Assembly (NCBI GenBank): GCA_022606135.1
Contig: JABYQN010000005.1
Coordinates: 1,860,001-1,924,000, forward strand
Source: Fomes fomentarius
Lineage: Eukaryota; Basidiomycota; Agaricomycetes; Polyporales; Polyporaceae
Direction: 5' to 3'
DNA length: 64,000 bases
Part shown: piece by piece, positions 45,837 through 57,866 of the stretch
Numbering within the stretch: position 1 is the first letter of the stretch
Layout: each line of letters begins with the position of its first letter
Made by a program: the position numbers and the translations under genes
The notes under the pieces: generated by a model
Database searches by the model: none
Told to the model about the DNA's origin: nothing
Seen by the model: only the letters and a program-made list of their open reading frames with translations

Positions 45837-48800
45837 GGAGAGGAAGAGAAGGACAGGCGTTGGAGATTGAGATAGAGGAGGCGGGGAATGGATGGAGTAT
45901 ATATTCGAGGTGCGCGCAATCCATCATGATCATCTCATCAGTCCAATTGCAGCGCTCGCCCGCTCTCGCGCAACGCCTCTCGTCATGCATTCTGCCCGCG
46001 TTTCATCCTCAAACATGTTCGTCTGCTTGTAGCTTGTTGCCGGTTGCCACTCCCAGATGCGCACTCAATCGCGCGAGACCTCATTTGTCAAGTCTGTCAT
46101 CGTTCGAGTGGGCGGTCAGCGTATGGCTCGATACATTGTCTCTGGTGTGCCCACAGACATCAACGGGACGTCTAGTCCACTGCAGCTGAGAGTGCCCTAA
46201 GCGATCTCATCATCGACATGTTGTGCTATACACATGTTCCCTTGTTATCACATCTTCCGTTCCTGCTAACCCCGTACAACTCTCGGCCCTCCCAGGCTCA
46301 CCGCACCAGCACTGATCAAAGATTGACTTCACCCCAGCTGCGCACAGTGCACAGTGCATCGCAACGCCGCGCCACGTCTCGCCACGTCTGAACCAGTCGT
46401 CGGCCGAGGAGACGGATTCTGCTTCCCAATTAACGTCGACGTCGAACGTCGAGCTTGAGCTTACTTCTCACTTCTTCTTTGTACTGACATGGGCTTCTGA
46501 CCACCCGTGGTTGCCTACACTGCCGAGATGATAGTCTTTCCGTACTCGGTGTGGGAACCCAGGAACATCCCCGCCTACCAATGCCGACGACGGCAGGCCG
46601 AGTTCTTGCTTCTCTCCAGCTCGTTGTCGTCACGTACGCATGTCGACATGTAGGTTCCCGGCGGACCTGGTCTGCCAGGATCTCCTTCCGAGCGCATTAA
46701 TTGCGCTCCCATATACGCACATACATCATACGCCATAGAGATCCTCATGGCAATACCACCCATCCAACATCGCTGCCACTCGCGCCTCCTCGACCCTCGC
46801 AACAAATCCCGCCTTCTGCAGGTTCCTTGTTGTGGTAACCACTGATCCACCTCCTTTGAAGTTACAATCACCGTACATGCCCATATGTGTCGACACTCAC
46901 ACTCCCAAACCCCACTCGCCCGAGCTCGTATGCCCGCTTTGGGCTCGGCCTTCACTCGTATCACCTCGTCGGCCTTTGCGGAACAGCAGACACCGCCTCG
47001 CCCCCTTCCACTCGGACGCTGCGTTGACCGCAGGCTAGCGCCGGACAAAGTCCGCTCGAGATGCTCTGTCATACCGTCGATGTGACTGACGTTCACGGCG
47101 CCAACCCCCGTGGTGGGCACTGGGTGGTGCACGACTACACCACCAAAGGTAAGCCGTTCTCCTAGATACTAGGACTCAAGCCATTTCACTGATTCGTCGA
47201 TACGTCGCTCTCACGCGATATGATAATCTGAGGTAGGCCCTGGAATCCCCGGGTCCGTCTTACAGCTTCCAGTCACACCATCATTGACAATTGTGTTGCA
47301 CAGGACCCACGCCAGCCAACAATCGACCGTTTGGTTTGCAATTTCCGAGGATACCAGTCATTGCGGTCTCGGTCCCCAATATCTGCGGGTGGTTAATCCT
47401 TCACGCGGTCGACATGCTATACTAGATCCGCATCTATCATGTCTTCAACGGACGTCGCGCAGTGATCAGGCTGAGGCTCACCTCCACATGCACATGGGGC
47501 GGCGGCGCATACACAAACGATCTGACAGCCACAGGGAGCGGTTTCATCATTACCTAAAGAGCAATTGGGAGATTCGAGGCTCAGGTTCGTCTGTGCCTAC
47601 AGGCACGTCGGCACCCCTCGCACTGGCTAATTCCGTTATTTACGCCCAGGGAAAGGCGTGCGAGGTTCGCGGATCGCTGCGTTTCTCTACGGACCGAGCG
47701 GATGCCGGCACGTCATCACACTATCGCTAATGGGATTACCCATTGCATCCGTCGGAGGCGGAAGAGCCGTCCGTGCAAGATGCATGAAGCTTGGGGCGCC
47801 AGGAATATGCATACGCAACCCCTAGTAGTCGCTGATGCTCAACTTCAGGCGGGGAGAAGAACCCTATTGTGGTGGTCCAGAACCCGGCACCACAGGTACG
47901 ACAGTCAACACTGTCGTGCTCGTCAGGCATACGAGCTTTTCTTCTTCGTCGAGTGAACCCCCTTTCCAACACTAAGACGCGGGACAGTCGGTACCTCACG
48001 TGCGCAGCTGGTAGATGGTGCTGGCTGACAACAGGCTGTTCGACTCTTCGCCCTCCTTCACGCGGCAGTGACCTCGACAAAAGTGGATGCCTGCCCGCGA
48101 CGGAATATGGCCGACTCCAACATGTTATGGTGTTCGTTTCTTCTCGTCTGTTTTCCTTACTCTAATTTGATTGGTTGACTCTTCGTGACCCACTATCACC
48201 AATCATTCGTACCATATTGTATATTCCTACGCTACTTGCTCAGGGCTGCTCCAAGTTCGTGTCACGTGTCACGGGACACTATCGCTGCAGGCAACAAGAG
48301 GCGACTACTACACGCAGTTGGATTGTCAAGCAAGCATGCACCATATGTACGGTTACTTGAAAGACTTCTAATCTTGGCAGCTCGAAGATAGCTATGTGTT
48401 CTGTGGTAGGTGACAACGTTGAAGAGCGCTTTGGAGAGCTCGAGGAAGGGACCGTTCTCATCTGCCAAGCTACCAATCTCACTCCCCGAATTATTGATTG
48501 ATAAGGGCCGTGTGTACCTGTACCTCGGAGCCGAATCGAACTTTACGGTTGTTACGTAGCCATGGCACGGCCTCGAGGTCGCAGGGCTCTCGAGTCCTAG
48601 TCCCACCTCCTACCATCACCATCGAAAATCTATATATACTCACTGCTCAGAGTTGCCAAGCCAAGAACAGTCAATCGTCATTGGTTCCTCCAGAGTCCAC
48701 GGAGAAGCCAAGAACAGTAACTCGACATTATCCCAGTCAGTCAGCCAGGCATCGCTATGCAGCTCAATCGATACAATTGGATGTGATCGTACAACAGGAA

Positions 48801-49113
48801 TCAGGACCGATGTCAACATGTCATGATATACTTTACGCGTGCATTGCGTACATACTACGGTCGGTCGCCAGCACGCCGTGACGCAAGCCAAAGAAATTGG
48901 AGCGTAAGTGAAAGAAGCCAACAGCCTTCATTTTGTCGTCAAGCGAGCGCCGAGACGTGTATGTATACCAGTGACCGAGCTTCCATTCCCACAGCTTCAG
49001 CCCTGCACAACGACCATCATTAGTTCAGTCCGCCGTCCCAGCGCCCGAGTGCTCCGAGACAAGCCTGACATGCATACGACGACGACTCACCTCCGAACAT
49101 ACACGGTGCGAGC
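45837..49113. other. Gene-poor 3.3 kb, one weak coding candidate
   Basis: The only hint of a gene is on the plus strand from 47061: ATG opens MLCHTVDVTDVHGANPRGG and WVVHDYTTK, followed by a GTAAGC donor. Later pieces (FGLQFPRIPVIAVSVPNIC; TSTCTWGGGAYTNDL; PYCGGPEPGTTGTT) read like protein but lie in different frames. I could not chain them with confidence. A minus-strand frame of 185 codons (46575-47132) overlaps and lacks any domain. The 45.9-47.0 kb and 48.0-49.1 kb parts hold nothing I can support. Confidence 0.4.
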
Positions 49114-50756
49114 TCAAGTGAGCTTGGGCGTGATCCAGTCGATCCAGTTGGCCTGGTTCCAGGTGACGCCGTTGAAGACCTTGTTCGACTCGAAGAAAGT
49201 CGTGCTGACGTTCTGGTCGAGCAGGAACCGATTGAAGAACGCGCTCAGCTGGTTGTTCAGCGACGACGGCCACGCGCAGTGCGCGTGTCCGCCGACCTGC
49301 TCGAACCCATGGTGGTCCGCCACGCCAAGCGCGTCCCAGACGGTGTGCGCCGCGGTCATGCATCCGAAGGACGAGAGCGGGCTCAGCCACACGAAGTCGG
49401 TGTTCTCGAACGAGATCATCGCGCGGGGCGCGACGAGCGCCGCGAGCAGGTGGTGGTCGTACGGGAGCACGCTCAGTTCGTTGACGAAGTTGTTGAAGTT
49501 GGTCGAGAACCAGACGTTCTCGCCGACGATCTCTGTTGCCGTCTGCACCACACTACCTGAATCCTGCTCGAACTTGGACAGACGCCAGCATGCGTCACCT
49601 CCCGAGCCGGACTCCTGCGGGAGCGTGAGCGCGATACGGGTGTCCAATGCGCCAGCCACGAGCGCGCCCTTGCCGTTGCGCGAGCAGCCCGTGACGGCGA
49701 CCTTCTGTGGGTTGAGCTGCGCGTTGGGCGTTGACTCGAGTACATCAATGATGCGGCTGACACCCCATGCCCAGGCAGTCATCGCAGAGGCGGTCGCGTT
49801 GCTGCCGTACAGGTTGAAGAAGAGACCCTTGCCGCGGCTAGCCGTGGAGTCCTGGGCACCCATCTCCGAGTTCTGGTACACGAGTTGGGCAACCTGATGA
49901 GGAGAAATGATAATCAGCGTCTGTGCACATCGACAGTGTGCGCAGAAGAAGCTCACTCCAGAAGGAACGGGCAAGCTGAGTCCCTCGTAGACGATGATGA
50001 CGGGCCAGCCACCAGCGGGCGGGTTGCCAGACGGGTAGGTGATCTTCGGCGAAAAAGTGATCGACTTGCCGCCATCGCTCGCGGTGATAGCAAGCGTAGC
50101 GGAGGTGCCGGACTTGGTGAGCTGCGCAGTGAGCGAAGAGGGTTTGCCCGGGAGGGCGCCACCTTCGTAGCCCTGGACCAAGCTGAGGATCTGTGCACGC
50201 CTGCACTCCCAGTCATCCTGGGTCGTGACCGCGCTACCGTCGTTGAACTTGAAAGGGTTCGGGAGTTTGGTGTTGCTGAAGCCGGAGACGGTGCTGGGGG
50301 TGGAACAAGAGCCAGGAACGGGGTTGCTCGTCGTCACGGGAGGAGCAGGGTTGCTCGTAGTAGTAGGGACAGTGGCGGTGGTGGACGAAGGAGGTGCAGG
50401 AGCAGACGAAGCGGTACCAGGAAGACATTGCCTGTAATTCTGAATTATAGGCGCCGCAGAAGTCAAGGCAATGTGTCGATACGTACGAGTAGTATGCGTT
50501 TAGGACCGTGCATACTGTCCCAGAAACACAGGCTATCTTCATGTCAGGTGAACAGATCTTACATCATCGCGACCGAACTCACTAGTTGCTCCAGTCCAGC
50601 CCTGACCACCGCACTGACCTAGTGAATGAATGACCAGTCAATGAGTTGTCCGACAGGGATACTCTGCGAGTGTATCAACTTACCCCAAATGGGAGCCTGC
50701 GCACGGACAACGTGCAGAAGAGAGACGACAACACTGACTGCGGTGAAGAGCTGCAT
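49114..50756 (-). CDS. 4-O-methyl-glucuronoyl methylesterase (CE15) with N-terminal CBM1
   Basis: Start at 50756 gives [20 protein letters not shown], a signal peptide ending at AQA. A cellulose-binding CBM1 is split over four exons: [12 protein letters not shown], then [15 protein letters not shown], then QCLPG, with the aromatic face (W, Y, Y) and paired Cys intact. A Ser/Thr/Pro linker leads to the CE15 domain: [28 protein letters not shown]; the nucleophile motif [11 protein letters not shown]; the acid region [28 protein letters not shown]; and the catalytic His in GGHAHCAWP. It ends [15 protein letters not shown] at 49114. The enzyme cleaves ester bonds between lignin alcohols and glucuronoxylan and acts outside the cell on plant wall. 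This is a strong sign of a lignocellulose-decaying lifestyle. All catalytic residues are present. Confidence 0.95.
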
Positions 50757-52207
50757 GTCGCCAGTTGCCAGACGAAGGTCCTTCAGCGAGAACGTTGCCC
50801 CCACAACCAACACCTATTTATGCATCCCCGAACACGGCTCCCGCGGCACCCAAACGTGCATGCGCTCCGAGAAAGCTCCCTCCTCTGAATAACATACAAC
50901 GAAGTGGAATACAGCGGCCCGCTGCTCGACGGACCCGCGCGTCAACGCTTCCTCCAACATGGGCCATGCGGGACGTGTATACATCCCGTGTGACCGCGTA
51001 CGGGTCTTGAGCTCCACACAGAGTTCGCGCGACGTACCACAAGACGGCATCCGATACAACATTGAAGTCGTCGGTGTCTATCGGCGGACTTGGCACGGTT
51101 CAACCTAAACACTCTGTGTATGTTTGCGGCCCATCATCGGGCGCGGTGGGGACCTAGCCGATCGGTAGCCTGAAAGGGTCAATTTGCATCAACACGAATG
51201 GTTTAGAAGATGCCGGAAAAGAATCGAGCGACAGACGTACCGAAGATACTGATCCCGAGGTCGAGGAGTTGCCCCGCGCTCATCCGACGTGTTGATGGCC
51301 AAGAGGGGTATTTCCCCGACAAGATCAGAGAAAGCTTATTTCCCCATAGACCTGCTGACACTCCGCATGACCGACGGAAGGAGCGGAAATTGAAAGGAAC
51401 ATGAGAGAATAGTCCGTCGTGTAACGTTGTACGCCATAAGCATCGAACATTCGCTCTGGCAGCCCAGGCACCAACGTGCAGTTGTGCGTAGGCAGTCAGA
51501 GCACATCTATGTTTAGTCTGCGGAGACGAGTGGCACGCCGTCTGAAGCCGTGTTCGATTCGTGACTATGGTCATGTTCTATCATATTAGATCACGAGGCT
51601 TACTCGTGCAGCCCCCCTTCTGGTCATAGAACTCACTCTATGGCCGTTCAATTGCACATATCCAGGGCGAACCCATGTAAGCGCTCGGAGTACTACACGG
51701 TGCAACAAGGTCGAAGATGCCAGTCGGCATGGCTCCGTATCTTGGTGCTCATCCAGAAGTCGTTCCTTAGCTCTATGCAACGTTCAACCTGCATCTGAAA
51801 TGGAATTTAACGGGGATACTTACGCGAGCTACATTATGAGGACGCTATTGAGCCGTCAGCGAAGGTACAGCATACGCATATTCGCTAGTTCTTTCACCAC
51901 CACAATCCTTGATAGCTCCGAAACCCTACCGGTCCGCCGATGATGATGAGGGCTATTGACATGTTCACGAGGACTCGAACATCCTTCGATATTCTGGGTG
52001 CGTGGTCCTCCTGTTCCTGTTGATAGGTTGTTACACTTCGAGATCATCCCTCGAAAGTTTGTCCAAACTTGACTCGTGATTGACGTGCCAGTATGTACTA
52101 TCTATATGTAGTCAGTATACGAACACAGAAGCCTATCAAGGACTCTTTCGGCCGCCGGTAAGGTGATACGGCAGGAACGAGCAACAGAAGGAGCGGAATG
52201 CCGAAGT
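50757..52207. other. Intergenic, no gene supported
   Basis: Contains the promoter of the CE15 gene (a CTATTTATGC element near 50813-50822 lies about 60 nt upstream of its ATG) and the 3' side of the ketoacyl-CoA reductase gene. Frames at 50818-51096 and 51203-51574 on the minus strand have no domain or splice context. Confidence 0.45.
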
Positions 52208-53786
52208 TCACTGCTTCTTGGCTTCGCGTTCCAGCTTGCGCAGAGCGCGACGACGGATGCTTTTGTGCAGCGAGTGGGTGTAGCGAACGTAAGCCATGTT
52301 CCATCCGGCGACATGCTGCGAAAATGTGCGAACATTGGGTTAGGAGTAACTACATGCGTCCGAGTGTCGGACGCACCATGATATAGTCAAGCAAGGCATG
52401 ACTCCAGTACGGAGTGACAACGCCAGGGCGCTTCGTCCACAGTGCACCGCATGGAAGGGTAAGCTTCGAGAGTACACTGCGTACGAAGGCTTTTGGCGTG
52501 GGGATGAGTGCGCTGGCACGGCGTATCTTTGACATGTTCGAAACCTATGCGACCCAGTAGCTCAGGAAGAGTGACAAGGGCGGTGACTGTCAGGTACGCA
52601 CCACGAAGTACGTGTTGACACATTCGACGTCAATACCCTTACCCCGGACTTCTTCGTTGAGGGAGCCGGTGAAGGAGGCGAGGAAGGACTTCGTGCCCGC
52701 GTAAGTGCTCAACATAGGAGACCCGACGCTGACACCAGAGAAGGAGCCCATATTTAAGACCAAACCACGCTTCCTACCAAAGGAACAGAATGGATCAGCA
52801 AGGCTGGCTGAAGGAAGGACGCAGAGCCGCACCTCTCGACCATGCCGGGGAGAACAAGCCTGGTGAGCCGAACGACAGAGTTCACGTTGATGGTAACGAT
52901 GTCCTCCATATTGTCCGAGCTCCCATGGAAGTCTTCAGGGTACGTGTAGGACTTGCCAGCATTGTTCACTACAGTCGGCAACGAGTATTAGCCATGCCTG
53001 GAGAGGACTCGCGCCGCGTTGCTTCTGGTAGCCGAGCATCTTGACTCGTATAGGGAACAGCAGAGGGGCAATGGAGTGGAGACAGTCAATGACGCATATA
53101 CTCACCAAGCACACCAATGTCTAGACCAGCCAGCTCAGACTCCAGCTTCTGCCATTGTACGGCATCGTGGAGTTTGGAGAAATCCATCGTGACGGCCTTC
53201 GCCTGGACGTTTTTGTCCCCAGTGGACTTAGACTCTACAGAAATTCCACTTGAGTGCCATCCTACGCTTCACGGAGCGCATATGCACGCACCAATCTCGG
53301 TCACAAGCGTGGCCAATGCGGATGCATTTCTTGCCGACACGACAACATTGAAGCCCTTCTGCGCGAGCTGGAGAGCGAACTCACGTCCTATCCCCTCCGA
53401 AGCTCCTGTTACAACTGTATGCAGGAATGCCTCAGAAGAGGGCCGATATTGAAGCCAAATACACATACCAGCCCATGCACCGTTCCCAGAACCATATTTT
53501 TTGAGCTGGTGAACGTCTAGCCGTTAATCGAGTACCAGACAGCCAAGCAGACTATACATACACTCTTGCCCGGTACCACGAACGTCTGCAAGAGCACGAA
53601 GAGCGTCTTCAACGCAAACCTTGCCACAGTGAATCCACCCACGGCGAGAACGAAGAGTGTCAACTTCGGGTAATCCGTGACTGGCCCAGCTCGCTGTCAA
53701 CGCGTCATCTTTAGGAGCGAGTGCGCCTGAGACTCACCGAGGACGTGCGAGGAAGGGATAGAAACCGTCGAGAGAAAGGTCGCCAT
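52208..53786 (-). CDS. Very-long-chain 3-oxoacyl-CoA reductase (SDR)
   Basis: Start at 53786 gives [16 protein letters not shown]; a later exon, [19 protein letters not shown], supplies the membrane helix, ending VVPGKS. The Rossmann motif [19 protein letters not shown] and SARN give NADPH binding. VNNAGKSY is the NNAG motif, NMGSFSG holds the catalytic Ser region, and STYAGTKSF is the YxxxK catalytic pair. The C-terminus, [19 protein letters not shown], ends EREAKKQ (stop at 52208), a lysine-rich ER-retention-like tail. This is the layout of Ifa38/KAR, the second enzyme of microsomal fatty-acid elongation, which reduces 3-ketoacyl-CoA with NADPH for sphingolipid and VLCFA synthesis in the ER. 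Seven or so exons keep frame. No unusual residues were noted. Confidence 0.9.
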
Positions 53787-54585
53787 AGTGCCGACACGAG
53801 CGAAGCCTCTCTCAGTGACTCTGAGACTGTCTCGTAGAAACTCCGGTCCGCTCCCCGAGACCCAGAGCTCAGACCGGAGCGCCCATTGTGGTACGCGTTT
53901 CGCCGACGCTTCCAGATCCTCCTAATCCCGAGTATGGATGTTCTCATCGCCTGCTATCGTCCCATGAGACCTTGAGGCATGGGCTTTGGGGAACATTCAT
54001 GATAGCTAGACCTGCTAGACAGATGAGGAGGGAGTTTGGAACATGTTCTCCGATAGTTATCATTATCTTGGGGAATAAGGGCGCCGACAGGGATTTATTT
54101 TACCCAGTCTACACCATATGCTGCTGTCCGGGGCCTGCATGCTCAAATGGAAAGGAAGGAAGTGCCCGGTGAGCACCCTAAAATTTAAAGTACATACGAA
54201 CAAACATCGAATGGACTGACAAACATCATGATCATCAGACTTGCAGCCCGTCGCATATATAATAAGGAAAGCCAAGCCCTCACGGAGCCGTTCTTGCCGC
54301 CAACATCGATCCGAGCTTCCCCAATCGCACGACGCGTGGCAGAGCCTGCCCTGTCCTGCATGGTATACACTCCCCGGTCTTTCGCTCGTCCTTTCCTTGT
54401 CTATTGACCACTAAACTCGCGTACACCCGCTTGTGGGTGCGCCAGACATATATCCCCAAGTTGACTCAGAACGTGCGTACTAGCCAACTGCACTTAATTT
54501 CATTCATGACACGAACATTCTGACTGACATGTGTTTGCAGCTCATCGCCACAGGTGCAGTCATCCCAAAGCGGCATCAGCTCATA
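53787..54585. other. Intergenic, divergent 5' regions
   Basis: Promoter regions for the reductase (minus) and the following plus-strand gene. No coding sequence is supported; an in-frame extension upstream of 54586 adds only an unconserved leader. Confidence 0.5.
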
Positions 54586-55134
54586 ATGCCTAGCGAAAGT
54601 ACTCCCGTTTCCTTAGAGTGCAACGCGCTCTATGTATCCACGATCCCTCTCACGCAGGGCTTCCACTACGCCCTCGTCCACGTCGACCGGCACGGCTCCG
54701 CGACTCGGCATCACTGGGCAGCCATAAGCATTGACCCGCACGGACCCGAAGGGTACGTCGCGCAGCCGATGCCCACTGGGCCCCGCATGAAGGCAGGCCA
54801 GCAGCAGATCCTGGCGTACTTCAAGATCGCAGACTACGCCCCTCCGACCGACACACCTGCCCTCCGCGAGGTCTGCACGTCCATATTCCCGCGCAGCTCC
54901 CATAGCGCCCTCCAGAACCGCGCTGCAAACATGAACTCACGCACGTGGGTGACACATGTCCTCGCCCGCCTGCTCGCCTCGCAGCAGCGCGCGGTTGAAA
55001 TTGAGGACTTTGTTACTGCTCATAGTCGCATATATAGCGATAGCCATGCGTGTGCGTTCTTGTTCGGCAGGCCGTACACGACTGTCGTCATCCCGGTCTC
55101 TCAATGCGAGTCAGCGGTCAGTGTTCTTTGTTAG
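54586..55134 (+). CDS. Hypothetical protein, about 182 residues
   Basis: The chosen start (54586) gives MPSESTPVSLECNALYVST; the frame is open further upstream from 54529 but follows what looks like an acceptor (TTTGCAG). The protein reads IPLTQGFHYALVHVDRHGS, HHWAAISIDPHGPEGYVAQ, a central AYFKIADYAPPTDTPAL, then TWVTHVLARLLASQQRAVE and ends VIPVSQCESAVSVLC. No signal peptide, membrane helix or known catalytic motif is evident. The N-terminal beta-rich start and central helix resemble one of the uncharacterised fungal DUF families, which I cannot name with confidence. It is a single exon in this reading. Confidence 0.6.
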   Translation: MPSESTPVSLECNALYVSTIPLTQGFHYALVHVDRHGSATRHHWAAISIDPHGPEGYVAQPMPTGPRMKAGQQQILAYFKIADYAPPTDTPALREVCTSIFPRSSHSALQNRAANMNSRTWVTHVLARLLASQQRAVEIEDFVTAHSRIYSDSHACAFLFGRPYTTVVIPVSQCESAVSVLC

Positions 55135-55461
55135 TGCCAGGTCAAGGGATGTTTGCTGACGTCAAATATTGTCTGTGTGGGCCGGCAGTGCAGCGCATGT
55201 CGGCGCCCTCGTCTGAACGCACGTAGTCAGACGGTTTGAGCGCACTCGCTTCCCGGAAAAGTAGGCTATGGACACCAGGACTATCTTCACTGCTCGTGTA
55301 TAATCAGGATCTTCTTGCTTGTTATGTATTATCGAGTTATGCACCTGCTTTCGCATCTGTAATACACGCTAGACGCGCTGCTCACATAGACGGATTATCC
55401 ACAAGGCTCCTATGTTCTCAAGTTATATATATGCACTGTTCACCAGTGGATTCCCTCGACG
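55135..55461. other. Intergenic, convergent 3' regions
   Basis: Short stretch between the stop of the hypothetical gene and the stop of the dioxygenase gene. Nothing is seen. Confidence 0.5.
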
Positions 55462-57017
55462 TCAGCCCCGGGCTACGATCACCTGGTATGGGACAGGTCC
55501 GTTGATGTGTATGCTATCGACTGTGCTTCCGGTCTTGAGCGCGTGCGCCTTCATGCGTTCGACCTCCTCGATGATCATCGCGTCTTTGCCAGCACGGGTA
55601 CGCGGAGTGAACCTCTTGCGTGGACCGACGATCCTCCAGTCGGGGAGCGAGTCAGCTCCAAGCGTCCGGAGGATCTTGAGCTCCACGAGGGACTGAGCAG
55701 AGCCCGCGTCAGCTACATGACGTCTACGATAGTTAGAACAAATGGAGGCAAACTCGATACATACGTAGTCAGCTGCGTTACTGCGATTGAGAATAAGTGG
55801 GTCCTTGAGGGTAACTGGAGGATTGGTGATGAAGCGGGGGATCCGCAGGTGGTTCTTAGACGCAGAGTGTGGCTGCCATGTATGAGTCGATGGGCCTAAC
55901 GGATATATCCCATTGGCAACACCGGCAACATCTCACCATAAACGGATGCAAGAGTATGACGTCTCCAGCCTCTCCCGTTAGCTTGAGACGCCAAGGAGCT
56001 GTCAGGATTCGAATTGCTCCACGAACACTCGGGCAACCGTACCTCGACAAATTCCTTGCAAGTCTGGATCGAGCAGATCGACTGACTGCTATCAGCGTCT
56101 CTAGGCATGTCACGACCACCCTCCGGATGCTCGTACAACCTGTGTGTGACATTGGGAGAAAGATCAGCAAGGACACGAAAGCGGGTGCATGAGGGTATCA
56201 CGCGGAGCCGTCACCATTTTACAATATTCTTGATACCGTCAGGGGCAATGTACGTCCCTCCTGCGCGAGGCTTGATGTCATTGAAGAGCACGATCACCGT
56301 CAGACCTTGCTCCCCAGAGTCGAGAAAGTGTGTGAACCTGCACTCCCGCGGTTCAGCTACAGGATATCCTGTTCATCGGCCCACGGCTCACCAGTCCCCG
56401 TCGCTGCGGATTAAACAGCTTTAGCTACCACCTCTGCACGGGCATGGGAAGCTACAATGACATACATATGCCAGTTTCCGAGGTCCTTAGGCTGGATGAC
56501 TTTCTGTATATGGTGTGAGGGACTGGCGTCCACGGTCATTCTTCCCACCACTCACATTCGTCCAATCCTCCGAACCGAGGTTGACGATCAGGCTGTCTCC
56601 GCAGCTCTCAAAGAGCGTAGAATCAATTCTGTCCTCCCCACCCAATAGCTCACCTATTCAAGATGCAGTGTTGGACTCGGATAGCACACACTGGCAGTGC
56701 GAAGATACGTACACATTGCGCCCCATGCCTGGGGCATGAACTCCCTCGTGGGTATCTCACGGTGTCGCGGCATATGTATCTACATAGAATATCAGCATCG
56801 TTAGCAAATGTAATACAGAGCAAGCTCCTCCAACGTGTACCTTCTCCTTCGTCCATGTGGACTTGTCATTGGGGTCATATCCTAGCCTGATCCACACGTT
56901 CTCCGTGAATGCCCTAAGGTAGTCCTCCTTGACGGCCTTGTGAATTTTCACCCATCCATGCTGCAGAAAGTGTTCGCGCTGGTCGGGAGTGAGATATTTG
57001 TACTCGGTTATGGCCAT
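55462..57017 (-). CDS. Phytanoyl-CoA dioxygenase-like Fe(II)/2-oxoglutarate enzyme
   Basis: Start at 57017 gives MAITEYKYLTPDQREHFLQ, then GWVKIHKAVKEDYLRAF and VWIRLGYDPNDKSTW. Exon 2 reads HREIPTREFMPQAWGAMC; exon 3 ELLGGEDRIDSTLFESCGD, LIVNLGSEDW. The next exon, KVIQPKDLGNWHI, is completed by a 12-nt exon at 56392-56403 to give HIDGDWFTHFLDSGEQGL; HID is the HxD iron-binding pair. Then VIVLFNDIKPRAGGTYIAPDG and, in a later exon, GDVILLHPFM with the second iron His. It ends VDSIHINGPVPYQVIVARG at 55462. The fold is that of PhyH oxygenases, which hydroxylate lipids, amino acids or secondary metabolites. The substrate is unknown. Introns are short and canonical. Confidence 0.82.
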
Positions 57018-57866
57018 CTTGCCAGATGAGGATGCAGGAGCTTTGGAACCTTTGGATCACCGACGTTACTACAGGTACTTGATAGTGATAGAGTCCGGGG
57101 CGGGAACGCGGACCGCGGCGGAGGCCATATGACTGGCATGCGACTTCCTGGCTGCCCCGGGTGCCCGTCTACCATATTCTTACGCACGGGTATAGTCTCA
57201 TTGTAGACGCGCGGTGACTGTGTCCACTGTTGTTCTCCATGACATCAATGGGTCTGTACATCTATGCGAGTCTCGAGGTAGGTTACTCACCTAGGGCAAT
57301 TTGAGTTTGCGGAAGACTACGTCATCGTACTTGCTTATGTATATAGCTTAATTCTCCAACGACTTCGGTCTTACTCCCGAGCTGACTCATCGTGGGAGCA
57401 CAGAGGCCTGAGGCCTGAGGATTGATTCGTATGGAAGGATGCTGGTGAGGTAGATGCGACCGCAATTTTGGCGATTAGCGGCACCAATTCTACCGGCAAT
57501 TTCCGTCGGGTTGAAATTGAAGTGACCCTGAGAACTTTAACTTCAAGAAGAAGAAGCCCTTGCTTCTGACCGTGACCTGACGCTTGCTTCGCAGCAGGGG
57601 TTTGCTGTAAAACCTAGTCACCCCGGCGGCGATTGGTATTTGGACTATCAGGTGAATGGTTTTTAGTTGAAACAACATGTCATGGCCGGCTGTTGCATAG
57701 GATCTAATCTTATCGTAGAAGATCGATGAGCAGATGTGAAGGTCAACACCGTGACTTGGGAAGTAGTACAGAGCCTTGATCTCCATAGTAGTCTTCTGGT
57801 TTGTGCCAATCTTCATCTTCATCTCTTGAGCAACCATCCCAGTACCTCTACAAACGACATCCCTCT
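57018..57866. other. Intergenic, divergent 5' regions
   Basis: Upstream regions for the dioxygenase gene (minus) and the Ser-rich gene (plus). A 115-codon minus frame (57490-57837) overlaps and has no domain. Nothing more is supported. Confidence 0.5.

Noticed and set aside
46575..47132. Minus-strand frame of 185 codons
   Set aside because: Arg/Cys/Gly-rich, with no domain or splice context; overlaps a weak plus-strand candidate. Probably chance in GC-rich DNA.
57490..57837. Minus-strand frame of 115 codons upstream of the Ser-rich gene
   Set aside because: Lies in the shared promoter region and has no domain; the Lys/Phe-rich stretch comes from an AAG-repeat-like run.
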